A DNA stretch of 64,000 nt from Spinacia oleracea (GCF_020520425.1 NC_079487.1:134314385-134378384), one strand, 5' to 3'; shown: positions 10,680 through 22,030, counted from the first letter of the stretch. The notes: generated by a model from the letters alone, not told the origin. A program made the numbers and translations.

Positions 10680-11283
10680 TTGGAGTATTCTTGATTATGT
10701 ATAGCATGGATGAAACTATTTTCCTGTCATGCTTTAAAATAACACATGTTTGACTATCATTTCAATATTTCCTAAATCTTAATCTGAATGCTCTTTAAAG
10801 CTTGGAATCAGCCATTTTTCGCCTATCTTGGCTATGTTTATGTACCGTACTTTCATTTCTATACTGTCGTTCTTCCTTATTCGGTAGAACTTTTCTTTAT
10901 CCTTCACATGTTTGTGTTAATGCTGTATTAAGATCCAATTTGCACTGGCTTACCCCGACCCTTAATTACTACTAACAACACTTTGGCTGTCACACTGACA
11001 GCAAATAAAACATAACAAACCAAAAGAACTATCATTCAATACAACAACTCCCAAAATGATTTTGGGTCGGCTAACATGAACAATCATAAGAAACCTTAAT
11101 TACAATAGTTAAGCAGAGATTATAATTACAAGTTGTCAGATTAAGTTTGCCTTATTCTGTACTGATTTCTGACTACTTCTTTCGACTACATACGACAGAA
11201 GTACAGAAAGCTAAAGACTAGTGTGACTTACATGACTAAGCTCTTCTTCAAGACCTGTATTTAATTAAAAACATTATCATTAA
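10680..11283. other. spacer between convergent HAD and RING genes
   Basis: It holds the 3' UTRs of the two convergent genes. No further gene or delimited element is seen. Confidence 0.4.
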
Positions 11284-12961
11284 TCATATTAAGTAGTTAT
11301 ATACCCAGAAAGGAGCATCTGTTTTATCCTTGGGCAAACTTTGAATATACAGATAAAATCTTGACAGTTCCTCAGTTGAAACTGTCTCTGCATCTATCAC
11401 TTCAGATTCACTTGTCAGAACCCATAAATCCTCTGATTTCACTCTTTTCAACCCTCCTCTGCAAAATGGGCATGATGCAGACCTTGTATTCCTACAGTTT
11501 TCGCAAAAAAAAAATAGAGTCAGCTACATAACTCGGGGTTTTTTTGATGTTTTACCCTATCGAGGTTTTGTTCTTTTCACTTATAAGTTCAGATTACAGG
11601 AGTTCTTGTGAAAAGAACGAAACTTGATTTTCTCGATAAAGTATAAACATCTGAAAGTTCTAAGGTGATCCTCCTGTAATACGGAACATTCATATAGGCA
11701 CGGAAAGAGTACTGTGGTTTTTACCAGTTTCGGTAACAGTTGATGCACATTGCATGACAGCAACCAGGCAAGACCATTTTAGTAGTTGGCACCAAACATA
11801 TCCCACATTCATCCTCTCTTTCTTGATCAATGGCGTTTTGAAGCCTACCATGCCCTACTAAAACCTCCTTCTTTTCGCTTTTCTTGGTCAAATTCGTAGC
11901 ACTTTCTCTCTCCACCAAATCATTATGAAGCCGTGTAAGGGATGGAAGTATAATAGCTGCCATATTTGAATGTTGTGTAAAGCAAGTTAGTACTGTATTA
12001 ATGGGCGAAAAAGACTAAATTTATGGGCCATTTTTTGATTGTTTTTGACATGAACATAGGCGTCTTTCAGACTAAGTATTTTGAGATGAAAGACCTTTCG
12101 AGATTGGATGAGTCAAGTATTTTGAAGTCATTAAAATTAAAATGATCTTGATTTTTTGCATAAGAACATACCATAAAATTCCCTAACTGTTGCCTTGCTT
12201 CCTTGTGTAGGCATGTGGGTTCTTCCATCTGGATAAACCTGTATTTGAAAAATTCAATGTGGTTGAAAAAATCAAACTAGAATTTTTCCATGTCTTTCCA
12301 GAAGTTAATACATGTTTTTTGAATTACACTCAATATGTAATCGGCGTAAACAAAACTAGAACCCCGTAGATTCATTTCCTGAGAAATTCTACTTCCTATG
12401 CTCGTTCTCCACCAACAAAACAAACCCCATTTGAAATAAGAGCGAGTTAAGAATTCTCGAATGTATTAGCAGAGCATCAAACGATACAAAAACCGCGAGC
12501 AAATACAAAACATATGTACTAAAAGAAAGACAAACCTCATAGATTAGAATGTTGAATAGATTGAAGTAAAGTGGGAAAAGGCAAGAACAAGAACTATCAA
12601 GCCATTGTAGCAAAAGGAAAATCAAAGGAGACAATTGATTGTACTCCAACTTCATGTGAAGGCAAACACCATTTTTTGGTTTTGGAATTTCTGCTACCCT
12701 GTTATAAAATTAAAAAAAAAATCATAAAACATGAATAAAAATCTCAAAACGAATAAAATATGATCGAGTTTTCTTAAGGACCAATGTTTTATCTTCGTGG
12801 TAGTATAAGATTATAACTTTTATTTTACATACATGGTACCCGTAACGAAAAATACAAAATTAGGTAACTTACAAAGCATTGGCATGTTGTATATCAGCTT
12901 CTAGCTCCTTGAGTAAATCTTGGTATGATGACCTTCCTAGTTGATAATAGACCATTTCCAT
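11284..12961 (-). CDS. AIRP2-like C3HC4 RING E3 ubiquitin ligase, paralogue 1
   Basis: Five exons on the minus strand: 12873-12961, 12536-12698, 12172-12238, 11725-11956 and 11284-11491, giving 252 residues. The N-terminal half carries the family signature YQDLLKELEADIQHANAL. The RING is C157-x2-C160, C172-x-H174-x2-C177-x2-C180 and C191-P-F-C194, followed by RGGLKRVKSEDLWVL and a conserved tail ending RFYLYIQSLP. All eight zinc ligands are present. In Arabidopsis this family (AIRP2 and relatives) are cytosolic E3 ligases, of which AIRP2 acts in abscisic acid and drought responses; the role here is inferred. Start: Met at 12961, with a second Met two codons on. Exon lengths 163, 67 and 208 are identical to those of the second copy at 32245-34459. 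The longest single-frame ORF here (11721-11963) is only exon 4. Confidence 0.9.
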
Positions 12962-13729
12962 TAAAGTGTGTGTTCTTCACTTATTTTTTTTTATTAAAAA
13001 AACCCTGTTTTTTTCAATCAATTTTTTTTTCTCTTAGGTAGTGTTTGGATGTTTTTGAAAGTAGGGAAAAGAAGAGAGAAAGAAAGCTCAAACTAAATCT
13101 ATATATATACAAATATAGTGGGAGATTGTGTCTAACAATAATATTTAATTATCTTTTTATAATTAATTACCGTTTTTTTGAGAAACTTTTTAATTAGTGT
13201 CAAAGTATGATTTGTGCTCCTCATTATCTTCTTGTGTTTTGGAATATGTTTCTTTTAAAAGACAAATAGATTCTATTTTGATATAGATAATTGTTTTAAT
13301 TAGTGGTTGTTGGTTGGTGATTGTTTCTTTAATTATATGGATTATGGACCATACAACTAGTTAAGAATTAATATTAGTTAGAATCTTTTGTTTTACTTTT
13401 TCTTCAAAATTAATTATTATTGGTGATTAATTGTATGACTTTAATGATTTTCAAACTTTAAAAGAAAAGGACTTAGCCTTGGTCAAAATGGCCTTTGCGG
13501 TGGAGGGGTTGGGAACTTGGGATGAATGTAGCCACTAGACAACATCCCCTAATTAATGTCAACCATTTTGCTCTTTTTGGTAATACTACAACAAAAGATT
13601 ATTATTCTAATATTCTCATAGCTTTTGTACATTGTTTAATTTGTTGTTAAATAAGAATACCCCTTCATTAAAATTACAGTACTAGTCTCTTTTTCTTAAT
13701 TATAAGAAATTATATAATACTTCTTCCGT
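12962..13729. other. upstream region of RING paralogue 1
   Basis: AT-rich spacer with no gene. T-runs near 12985-13035 border the likely promoter of the minus-strand RING gene. No TATA box or element could be called with confidence. Confidence 0.35.
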
Positions 13730-13974
13730 TCTTTTCTAAATGACACAATTATTTAGGCACGTTTGCCAATGTACGATTTCAAACATTAATATCTCTAATT
13801 GTGGATCGGAAAAAATTATAAAAAGTTGATATTTAAATAATATTTACTGATACGAATCTAATAAGACCCCACACGACTATGTTTTTTCTTATGTATAAAC
13901 CACAAAAGGAAGTCAAAGGTGTTTGTGTGAATAGTGTCTAAAACTCAATTGTGTCATATAAAAAACAGAGGAAG
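13730..13974. mobile_element. Stowaway-like MITE (Tc1/mariner type), TGACACAATT subfamily
   Basis: The left end is CTTCTTCCGTTCTTTTCTAA, followed by ATGACACAATT. The right end on the minus strand is CTTCCTCTGTTTTTTATATG, followed by ACACAATT. TA target duplications lie at 728-729 of the 13 kb line and at 13975-13976. It is 245 bp with no coding capacity. Confidence 0.8.
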
Positions 13975-14558
13975 TATGTTGTAATATAATATCGGAGAAA
14001 GTATAGCAATATGAGTAGTTTCAAGTCGTATTGTAAAATTCATTGTGAGTACATGAGTAATTTTATAAGTATATTTTGGGTGTCCTTAAAAAAGAAGTAT
14101 ATTTCGAAAGAAGTTCAAAATCAATAAAAAAAGTTCCCAAATAATAGTAAAGAAAAAAGAAGTTACTCCGTATTACTTTCTCATTCAAATTAAAGTTCAA
14201 TAATACTTCGATATTCCCTCCAAAAAAAAAAACTTTGTTACTCCGTATAATTTAGCAGTAGCTTATTTGTTGGGCATTAAAAAAAATTGAATTTTTAATA
14301 TTTAATGATGGGCATTTTAAAGTAAAAATGGACGCCGAATAGCGATGAACTTATTTTATGGGTCAATTGGCTAGGAATGGTCGAATGGATGGATGTAGAT
14401 AAGGCAGTAGCAAGTGTACCTTTCAAAAGTTTTGGATTTTATTCTTTCAAAATCTCAGTTGTTTACCAAGAGTACTACTATAATATTATTGATTTTGTCT
14501 ACTTGTTTTGTTTTCTTCACAAATAATTGTTTTACTCCGTATGTATTATTATAATATT

Positions 14559-14920
14559 GGAAAAATTGATATTGACAGTTCCAACTATGGCCGTTTAACT
14601 TTTAAAGGTCCCAACTTTTGATTATTCTAGAGTGGTCCCAACTTTAAGGTGTGTTTTCCAAGAATGGTCCTTTGGTTTATTAAACTATTAATTAAGTTGA
14701 TTTAAGCATATCATACTGTTCCATTTACTTCATTTAATTAAAAAATATGATTATTGCACGAGAGATATGAGTGTTAATTAAGTTATTTAGCACTTAATTT
14801 TAACTAAGGGACCATTTTTAGAAAACACTCTCTATAGTTGGGACCACCCTGACATAATCAAAAGTTGGGACCTTTTAAAGTAAATCGGCCATAATTGGGA
14901 CCGATAATATCAATTTTTCC
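14559..14920. mobile_element. long-TIR Mutator-like foldback MITE
   Basis: The arms of about 115 bp are inverted copies: GGAAAAATTGATATTGAC at the left and GGAAAAATTGATATTATCGG read in from the right, each followed by repeats of GGTCCCAACTTT / AAAGTTGGGACC type. An exact 9-bp direct repeat TATAATATT flanks the element (14550-14558 and 14921-14929). Long TIRs plus a 9-bp duplication are the known MULE signature. It has no transposase. Confidence 0.85.
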
Positions 14921-15073
14921 TATAATATTTGGGAATAAGTCTAGTCTACTAAAATGTGAATTAAGCTAAATTAAAATTTAATTCCCGAATAATTAAAACT
15001 GATGGTGATGGTTTCATCAATGAGTAATAATCATACACAAGTACATTATTGAAAGTAATCCCTAATCGACTAT

Positions 15074-15240
15074 TTTTTTTGGTATTAGCACCCGGTTCAC
15101 CCTTAAGGCTAATCCGGATTCGGGGCGAATTCTGGGTGAATAAAAGTTACAGTCCCCTCCCAATTGTTGTTGCGGGGGATTCAACACGGATTTTCCCTAC
15201 CAAGTTCATCCCCAATCACCACTGAACCAACAGACAATTG
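15074..15240 (-). mobile_element. tRNA-derived SINE with a 19-bp target duplication
   Basis: On the minus strand the element starts at 15240 with a pol III A box (TTGGTTCAGTGGTGAT) and a B-box-like GTGTTGAATCCCC, and ends in an A-run (plus-strand T-run at 15074-15080). The direct repeat GTAATCCCTAATCGACTAT occurs at 15055-15073 and 15241-15259, exactly bounding it. The order A box, B box, short body and A tail is that of a tRNA-derived SINE; the perfect duplication suggests a fairly recent insertion. Confidence 0.88.
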
Positions 15241-15259
15241 GTAATCCCTAATCGACTAT

Positions 15260-16002
15260 AATATAGTATGAACTCCAATAGATCTAATCTAAATATCTAT
15301 CTATACACGAGAAGTTCAACACTCGATGGTCATAGTACTGATGAAGTGTTTTAAAATGACTCGATAATTTTAGTACGTATATGGAAAAAAGTTCATTAAT
15401 AAAACAAATAAACAAAGTTAAGAAAAAAAGTTTTAAGGGGTAAATAAACACTTACTCAAACACAAACAAAAGATACAACTTCGGAGAAATTTCTTGACAC
15501 AAACCCAATTTTAATAGTCGTTGCATTATACTTTCTCGAATGGTCACGAGCATTTAAATGCTTATCACATGAATGCCAACATCTATTGATCTATCAACTC
15601 AATCACAAATTCACAATTTAAGAATACTTTTCTGCCCTCACAACATTGTCACGAGTCCGTATATCTGGATAACCTGTTTCCAAAGTAGTTTAAATAGATA
15701 CATAAAACATAAAAATGTACAATATTACATTGTCACGGAATCATTCGTACCATTCGTTTATCAAACCGGGTCCAAGACTAGTTTAACAAAACATGAATCG
15801 ACAAAGAAACTCTTGTTTGATGCTTTAATAAACTTACAAAGTGTTACAACTTACAACCACTCCTTTTATATATGCCAAGGAAATGTTAATCCACAAGTAA
15901 TAATTAAAAGTAAAACAAAAACAAAATAATAAAATATTTATTATAAACAAAAATTGTAATATTGCATTATTAAATTAATTAAGATTAACATAAAATAATA
16001 AA
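15260..16002. other. 3' flank of the CYP77A gene
   Basis: No gene. A 118-codon frame at 15573-15929 is AT-rich and has no recognisable domain. The A/T-rich DNA just before 16003 is the likely 3' UTR of the minus-strand P450. Confidence 0.4.
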
Positions 16003-17565
16003 TCAAACCCTTGGAATGATCTTAGCTCTCAATGGATTCTTCATGATCACAGTAAACTCCAATTTCTCACTAAAATCCACCTTAGTATTTTCCGGAAATG
16101 CCCTCCATTCAAATTCTTGGACTAACCTTGCAATTAGTAAATTCACATGAATTGTAGCCATACTCAAACCCGGACAAACCCGTCTACCCGCCCCAAATGG
16201 GATCATTTTCACTTCCTTAACCCCATTCATATCCGCATCCTCCCCGCCCGATAAGAACCGTTCCGGATCAAACTTCTTCGGGTTTTTCCATAGCTTCGGG
16301 TCCTCGGATATCCCGGGGAGGTAAAGATCCACGTTACACCCCGTGGGGATATGGTATCCCCCGAGGGTAGCGGGCTCGGTAACCGCATGAGTGAGGGAAA
16401 AATACGTAGGAGGGTGCTTACGGAGGAGCTCCTTGACAAACGCATGCAAATACGGCATTTTGTCAAGGTCCGCCTCCTCAACGGATCGGGTTCCTACTTT
16501 GGATCGAATCTCCTCGTATATCTTATCCTGCATTTCCGGGGTCTCAATGAGCCGGGCCATGGCCCACTCAATTGCAGTCGCAGTAGTATCCGTCCCCCCA
16601 TTGATAAACTCCGAACAAAGGGTCACAATCTCGGGCTCAGTCGGGCCTGACTTCCGACCCTCAATCTGAAGATCAAACAACGTATCCAAGTACGAGAACG
16701 GGGTCGCGGTCGGGTCAGAAGCAAGCCCAGCCCGAAGAATGGCCCGTCGTTGTTCAATAAACGGTCTTAACGTCTCGATCTGTTTCCTACGTACCTCAAG
16801 AGCTTCCTTACGTTGCTTAGAGAAAAACAACCCTAGGATAGGGAGGTAATCGTCTATACGCGGGCTCACCGTAATCAACACCTCTTTTAACGTATGATCA
16901 ATCTTCTCAACAGTTTCCTCACTCATCTCAACACCAAAACACATGGCTAGTAAGATGCAAAACACCGCGAAACGAGCGTTCTTCAACACGTAAACGACGC
17001 CGTTTTGATCCTTCTCCGCCTCAACCTTAATCCTTTCTATGAACTTATCCATGGCAATGTTACGTACACTTTTGAATTCCTTTAACCTAGAAGAACTAAG
17101 CCCGTTTTGCACCATGTTTTTTCTTAACGACCGCCAAACCGGGCCGTAAACAGCCGCATTGACGGTGAACTTATCGCAACTGAATATCCCTCGGGTCGGG
17201 GTTTCGGCGGGTCGGGTTGCAAACACCTGACCCTTCTCGATCAACGCCTCGTGAGCTAACTCGGCGCTACTAACGATAATCAAAGTACGTGACCCCATTT
17301 TGAGGGTGAAGATGGGGCCGTACTTTGGTGCAAGTTCTCTTACATATTCGAAAAATTGTTTCCCGGAGTTGGCAACCTGAAACAGGTTGCCAACAATGGG
17401 CCAACCCGGCGGGCCCGGTGGAAGACTACGTCGGGCCCCCGACCCGGACCACGAGGTTTTAGTAGCTTTACTCTTGGAAGTGGACTTGTAAGTGAAGGAT
17501 ACGGTTGTGATAACTAGGAGTGCTAATGTGATGAAAATGAGGTGGTAGTAAGAAGAGAAATCCAT
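16003..17565 (-). CDS. CYP77A: cytochrome P450, CYP77A subfamily
   Basis: A complete intronless gene of 520 residues, normal for CYP77A. An N-terminal membrane anchor (about residues 8-28) is followed by the Pro-rich hinge LPPGPPGWPIVGN. The I-helix oxygen-binding motif is GGTDTT, the K-helix ExxR is KELLRKHPP, the PERF motif is DPERF, and the heme loop is FGAGRRVCPG with the iron-ligand cysteine at C464. Family-specific stretches such as VFATRP, FTVNAAVYGPVWRSLR and MVQNGLSS identify CYP77A. Characterised CYP77A enzymes are ER-bound monooxygenases that hydroxylate in-chain positions of, or epoxidise, C18 fatty acids and contribute to cutin, affecting petal surfaces and embryo patterning; the same role is inferred here. 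The gene is much richer in GC than its surroundings, as single-exon P450 genes often are. The start is the only Met ahead of the anchor. A short leader and a TATA-like site precede it. Confidence 0.95.
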   Translation of the reverse strand: MDFSSYYHLIFITLALLVITTVSFTYKSTSKSKATKTSWSGSGARRSLPPGPPGWPIVGNLFQVANSGKQFFEYVRELAPKYGPIFTLKMGSRTLIIVSSAELAHEALIEKGQVFATRPAETPTRGIFSCDKFTVNAAVYGPVWRSLRKNMVQNGLSSSRLKEFKSVRNIAMDKFIERIKVEAEKDQNGVVYVLKNARFAVFCILLAMCFGVEMSEETVEKIDHTLKEVLITVSPRIDDYLPILGLFFSKQRKEALEVRRKQIETLRPFIEQRRAILRAGLASDPTATPFSYLDTLFDLQIEGRKSGPTEPEIVTLCSEFINGGTDTTATAIEWAMARLIETPEMQDKIYEEIRSKVGTRSVEEADLDKMPYLHAFVKELLRKHPPTYFSLTHAVTEPATLGGYHIPTGCNVDLYLPGISEDPKLWKNPKKFDPERFLSGGEDADMNGVKEVKMIPFGAGRRVCPGLSMATIHVNLLIARLVQEFEWRAFPENTKVDFSEKLEFTVIMKNPLRAKIIPRV

Positions 17566-17611
17566 TACACTCTATGTAATAATAGGGTGTAAACGAGCAG
17601 AGCAGAATCGA

Positions 17612-17623
17612 GTATTTATGTAT
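17612..17623 (-). promoter_or_regulatory. TATA-like element of the CYP77A gene
   Basis: On the minus strand ATACATAAATAC lies about 50 bp before the start codon, the only AT-box in a suitable position. It would give a very short leader. Weak evidence. Confidence 0.35.
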
Positions 17624-17665
17624 TTTTTTGGCTTACACTATAATGTGCGGAGTAACAAACTGGTA

Positions 17666-19640
17666 TCAGTAGGGATGTAAACGAGGCGAGTATTGAGAGG
17701 AGTAGTGGGAGAGAGTGAGGAGAGGTAGTTGCATGGTAGGAGTGTTTGAAAGGTGGGTAGGGAAATTAGAAGAGGAGATAGGTATGTGATAAAATAGGGT
17801 GAATGCTTGAAAATATAGGTGAGTGTTTTAAATGCATGAATCATAATTATTAATTTCCAACGCATTTGTGTGGCTCGTTAAATGTGGCAGCTGCCAACAG
17901 TCTTAAGGGTAGTGTACTTAATGTGGGGGGAAGTCTAGTGCACATTGTTTCATGTGGTCATTGTATTATGAAAATCTACCGATAATTAAGGTCTTGGTCT
18001 AATGGTTAAAATTGAGAGTCTGTATATGACAGGACACAAGTTCATATTCCCAATCTCCTTTTTGTATTTTGTATTGATCTTGTGCGTTGTGACTCATTCA
18101 CGCTAAATAGAATATTACGAAATTAACTGATAATCGAGTTTTTGGCTTGGTGATTAAGACTAAAAGCCTTTGCCCGAAAGATCACAGGTTTAGATCCTCA
18201 TCTTTTACTTAATTAGTATTGACTTTTATGGCTCATTCGCCCAAAAAAAAATATTACGAAATTTATCGGTAAGTTATTATCCTAGTGATTAATTAAGACT
18301 AAGGTTTTGTATCTGAAAGACCATTGGTTCGAATCCCCTCGGCCCCTACTTGTAATTTGCATAGTCCGTACATGGTCCTTGTAAATTTTACTCATTAAGA
18401 AAGCCTTCATTTCATGTAAAGGAAATTAATTATGGAAAATCATGGATGTTCTTGATTAGATTGATTTTGATTGGAACAATGTTTCCAGAAGAGGAAACTT
18501 TGATTTGAAATGGAGCCTAAGTGTAATTAGTAGGCGGCTATGGAGTACGGACCCGTGTGAATTTGGTAAGAAAATTTCTTGTGATTGTTTTCTGTTTATA
18601 GATATATTTATAAAAAAAGTGTTTTTCTTTTCGAAAGTTAATTTTTAATACTTATATTAGTATAGGTTTGTGTTTGTGACATTACAAATGGTGAAAGGAA
18701 AAACTAATTTATTACAAATAATATGTTATAAATACAATTACAAATTTTAGGGATTAATTATAAATACTTAATTGATTTTGTAGTAGGAGTGTAATCGAGT
18801 CGAGTATTATTGCATCTACTTTTAACGTTTGCACGATCATTAAAAACGGACAGGATCAAGGTGGGAAAAGCTCACATCATCGCCAACAGATGTAGAAAGA
18901 AAGGATTATCGTTTTTGAATAGTTTTTAGCTATTTTTTTTCTTTTTGCCAGTGTAAAAAAAAAAGAAAATAAAAAGACAAATAAGTGAGAGGTAGTTGGA
19001 TGGTAAGAGGGTTGGAACACTTGGAAGGGTGGGTAGGACCCTAAGAGTTAGGAGACGAGAGTATCAATTAGGGAAATATAATGCTGTAAATTTTAGGTAA
19101 ATGAAGTATTTAAAAATGGTTCATAATTTCCAACGTCTTGAATTGGTGTGGGCCGTGTGGCCCGTTAACTATTGCAGCTGCCAACAGCCTAAAATTAGTT
19201 AATGGCGGTTCTTTTTATGTGGACATTACTAAACCTTCATTTCATGTTAATCAACATTCTTGGTTAATTTATTATGTATATTTAATATAAAGTCAACCGA
19301 GGAAATTTTACAAAAGGCGAAACCCACCCATCACTGCAATGCTGCTCGAGCATCATGGAGAAGATAAGTTGTAGTATGTGTATCAACTAGACAATGTATA
19401 AAGGGATAAGTTGCGTTTTTTACATGATTTGAATCATAGACATGACATGCTTTTGATGAGGAATAAAGTGATAATCCGTATTTTATTACTAACTCTTTTG
19501 AGTATGTCTTGTAATTCACTTCGTCGGAAGGTTTAATTTCGTGTATTTGAACAAACGAGTAGGCGGCTATAGGCCGGTGTGAATTTGGTAAGAAAATTTT
19601 ATGTGAATTTATTGTTGTGGTGTATATATAAATGGAGTTA
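17666..19640. repeat. diverged tandem duplication of DNA upstream of CYP77A
   Basis: Unit 1 (about 17666-18620) and unit 2 (about 18785-19640) share an ordered series of blocks: gagaggtagttg followed by atggta, ggtgggtagg, aatttccaac, gcagctgccaacag (17886 and about 19171), ccttcatttcatgt (about 18403 and 19234), gtaggcggctat (about 18531 and 19559) and gtgtgaatttggtaagaaaa. Unit 1 contains three SINEs that unit 2 lacks. No CYP77A coding DNA is seen in or beyond unit 2, so only upstream DNA was copied or the gene part was lost. Confidence 0.7.
17985..18404 (+). mobile_element. three tandem tRNA-derived SINE copies
   Basis: Three tRNA-like heads follow one another: tcttggtctaatggttaa at about 17992, ttggcttggtgattaag at about 18141 and tatcctagtgattaattaag at about 18279. 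Each is followed by a B-box-like word (aagttcatattccc, aggtttagatcct and ggttcgaatcccc) and a short 3' body containing a ctcatt motif. The boundary sequence attatgaaaatctaccgataa recurs in similar form after copies 1 and 2 (attacgaaattaactgataa and attacgaaatttatcggtaa). The best-preserved head is the third. They resemble the SINE at 56856-56976. They are not tRNA genes because the cloverleafs are not complete. Confidence 0.7.
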
Positions 19641-19932
19641 ATTTCATAATCAACTTGATCACTATCAATTTAATCTAGGTGTGGTATTAAATGTGGAATA
19701 ACTTCTAAAAAGAAAGATTCTAAGTCTAATACAATAGTAAGTGAATTGAAACCATGAGTATGAAGTTTGATGGGACTTGTGAGGAAAATAGTTAATCTAT
19801 TCGTCCCGGGAGGTGATAAATCCAAGGAAATCCACGTTTTTTCAAAGTTGATTTCCTTGAAAGAAGTGAATTATTCCTTGGATTTATCATTTCTCATCCG
19901 TCCCTCTTTGATTGCTTTATACGTATTACATA

Positions 19933-20255
19933 CTCCCTCTGTCTCTTTTTGTTTTTTACGTTTGATGTTTTTCACGCGATTTAACGACTATTTAATATGC
20001 ATTGAGATTCCTCTACTTTTTTATTTAAACAAGAAAAATTACGTTAATTTATAATGTTTTCACTTTTATCAAAAATCTGACATTGGGAAAATGAGAAATA
20101 TTTAATGTCCAATGGATTTAATTGGTTAAAATAATATTTGGGCACAAATTTTGATAGAATATTAATGCATTATGTGATAATATAAAAGGAAATGTAAAGA
20201 ACAAAATGAAACACCCAAAATGGAATACGTAAAAAACAAAAAGAGACGGAGGGAG
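19933..20255. mobile_element. Stowaway-like MITE
   Basis: The TIR CTCCCTCTGTCTCTTTTTGT is matched by CTCCCTCCGTCTCTTTTTGT read on the minus strand from the right end, and the similarity continues over about 30 bp. TA duplications lie at 19931-19932 and 20256-20257. It is 323 bp and non-coding. Confidence 0.88.
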
Positions 20256-21783
20256 TAGTATTTTTCTTTGATATCGTTTTAAATGATAAGTTTTCCTACT
20301 TGCTATGTTTCTATTCCCTCCTCATGGGTGAATGAACCCTTTATCAACTCATGTGCACATGTTACACCCAATTTTAAGAAATTGAATTTCAACTATGGGT
20401 CAATAATAATAAAAAAAAAGGGCAGATTAAATAAATATTATCTGAAAATCACCTAACGGCAAATCAAAGAGCATAATGTATTAATGTATATCATAAGCTA
20501 TCATTTGCATGCAAAAACTATCTGAACACCATCTCTACAGCTCTACCAGTACCACTATTCACACCGCTACCTACTAAAGAGGTTTTGGTATTTAATCCAG
20601 GGGTTTATACCGAGGTATCTAAGCATATGTGAATAATATGTCACATGTTCGAATATTGCTTTCCCTTTTGTGATTCTATTGCCGAAAGAAAACAAACCTA
20701 CTTACACCGCTTAGAGTTGTTAAAACAGGTCATCGGGTTGGGTGGGGTCATGCCTGGTCTCAGGTCATGATCAGGTCGGGTCGGATCGTGTCACTTTATC
20801 GGTCGGGTGCAGGTCGGGTTGGTTTTCGATCAGCTCTCATTTCGGGCCGGGTCGTGTCACCGCTACTTACAAAAACATCCTTGATCGTATATTGACCGTA
20901 TTTTGACAGGTCAAACTTTTTTCGTTACCTAAAACGCCTCCCGCGAACGAATGAACGAGTCCTTGCTTCCGCGTTTTACAGACTACAGTGGCAGCTTTCT
21001 CCGGTTCAATTTGACAATGTTGCCGCCGTATAAACAAATTCGAGATTATCACATCAAAATTTAAAAAATTTCTGCACAAATTAAAGGTAATACACTCAAC
21101 AATTATACAAAAGTAGGGTCTATGATCAAGAATTTTAAGAGCTAGGTCAAATATATGCTTATAATCGCGAAGTACTGTCTAATTGATTTTCTCTTGTGCT
21201 GAAGTGCTTAACTATGATTATTAGCGATTAATCTTTCAAGATTTCCCGAGGAATTGACTGAAATTCTCATGAAATTTCATTATTTGGTAATTGGAAGTAT
21301 AATCGCAATTATTGCCTTTAATTAGTCTTAGCTCTCCCGGAATTGCCTTTTTCCTGATCAATTTGGGGGGTTTTTTTGTTATTCCGTAAACCCTTATTTA
21401 GCGTGAAAATGATAATTTGTTTAAAATCAGTTTGATATGCATAGAATGTGTGTTTCTTAATGTGGATTTACAGGGATAAGATTGCGTAAATGTAGCCGTG
21501 AGAATTGGGAGATTGTGCTCGAATTCGGGTAGCCTGTTGTTTCTGGCTTTTATAATTGTGATCTTGTGTGCCGTGTACCATACGTTCATACCATAGCATG
21601 CCATTAGTGATTGTAGTTCTTCTACCGAGGTTTCTGCTTATGTTGAAATTTGTTGGGAGGGGGTTCTTATGTATTTATTGTTAATGCTGCATTTTTCTAG
21701 GCTGTTGTTGTGCAATATTGCTTGTTTTATTTGGGTTGCTTCCCTGCCCTGATGAAATGCCATTCTTGGCATGGGGGTGCCGG
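20256..21783. other. spacer with a degraded GC-rich hAT-like fragment
   Basis: Around 20707-20862 the words aggtcgggtcgg, tcgggtgcaggtcggg and gggccgggtcgtg show a degraded hAT-like relic without clear ends. The rest (20863-21783) has no recognisable gene. A GC-richer patch at 20930-21010 could be a non-coding exon, but nothing supports it. Confidence 0.4.
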
Positions 21784-22030
21784 TAAAGATGGTTGTGGCC
21801 TGAGGCCCGACCCGACCCAAAAAAGCACGGCACGAGCACGAAGTCGTGGGTCACATTTTTTTTTGGAAAAAGCGCGATAAGGCACGGCGCGACAAAGCAC
21901 GGCGCGACAAAGCACGTTAAATTTAGTAAAACTAGTTTAGGCACGACGGCCCGTGGCCCCTATTTGAACTTTTCGACCCGACCTGATACATAGTGGTCTT
22001 AGCATGAACCCGACCCGTTTAGGCCCAAGG
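21784..22030. mobile_element. GC-rich hAT-like element, family A copy 3, right end degraded
   Basis: It starts TAAAGATGGTTGTGGCCTGA and shares the internal words cacggcacgagcacg, gcacgttaaatttagt and ggcacgacggcccg with the copy at 882-1190. The right terminus cannot be placed exactly. Confidence 0.6.

Noticed and set aside
15573-15929. 118-codon ORF 3' of CYP77A
   Set aside because: AT-rich, no domain, no splice or promoter context. It could be tested by RNA-seq but is not supported here.
16227-16669. Several ORFs of 84-99 codons overlapping CYP77A
   Set aside because: They are shadow frames of a GC-rich coding exon.
18320-18345. tRNA gene suggested by ggttcgaatcccc
   Set aside because: The A and B boxes are there, but no full cloverleaf or acceptor stem pairs up. 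It is the head of a SINE.
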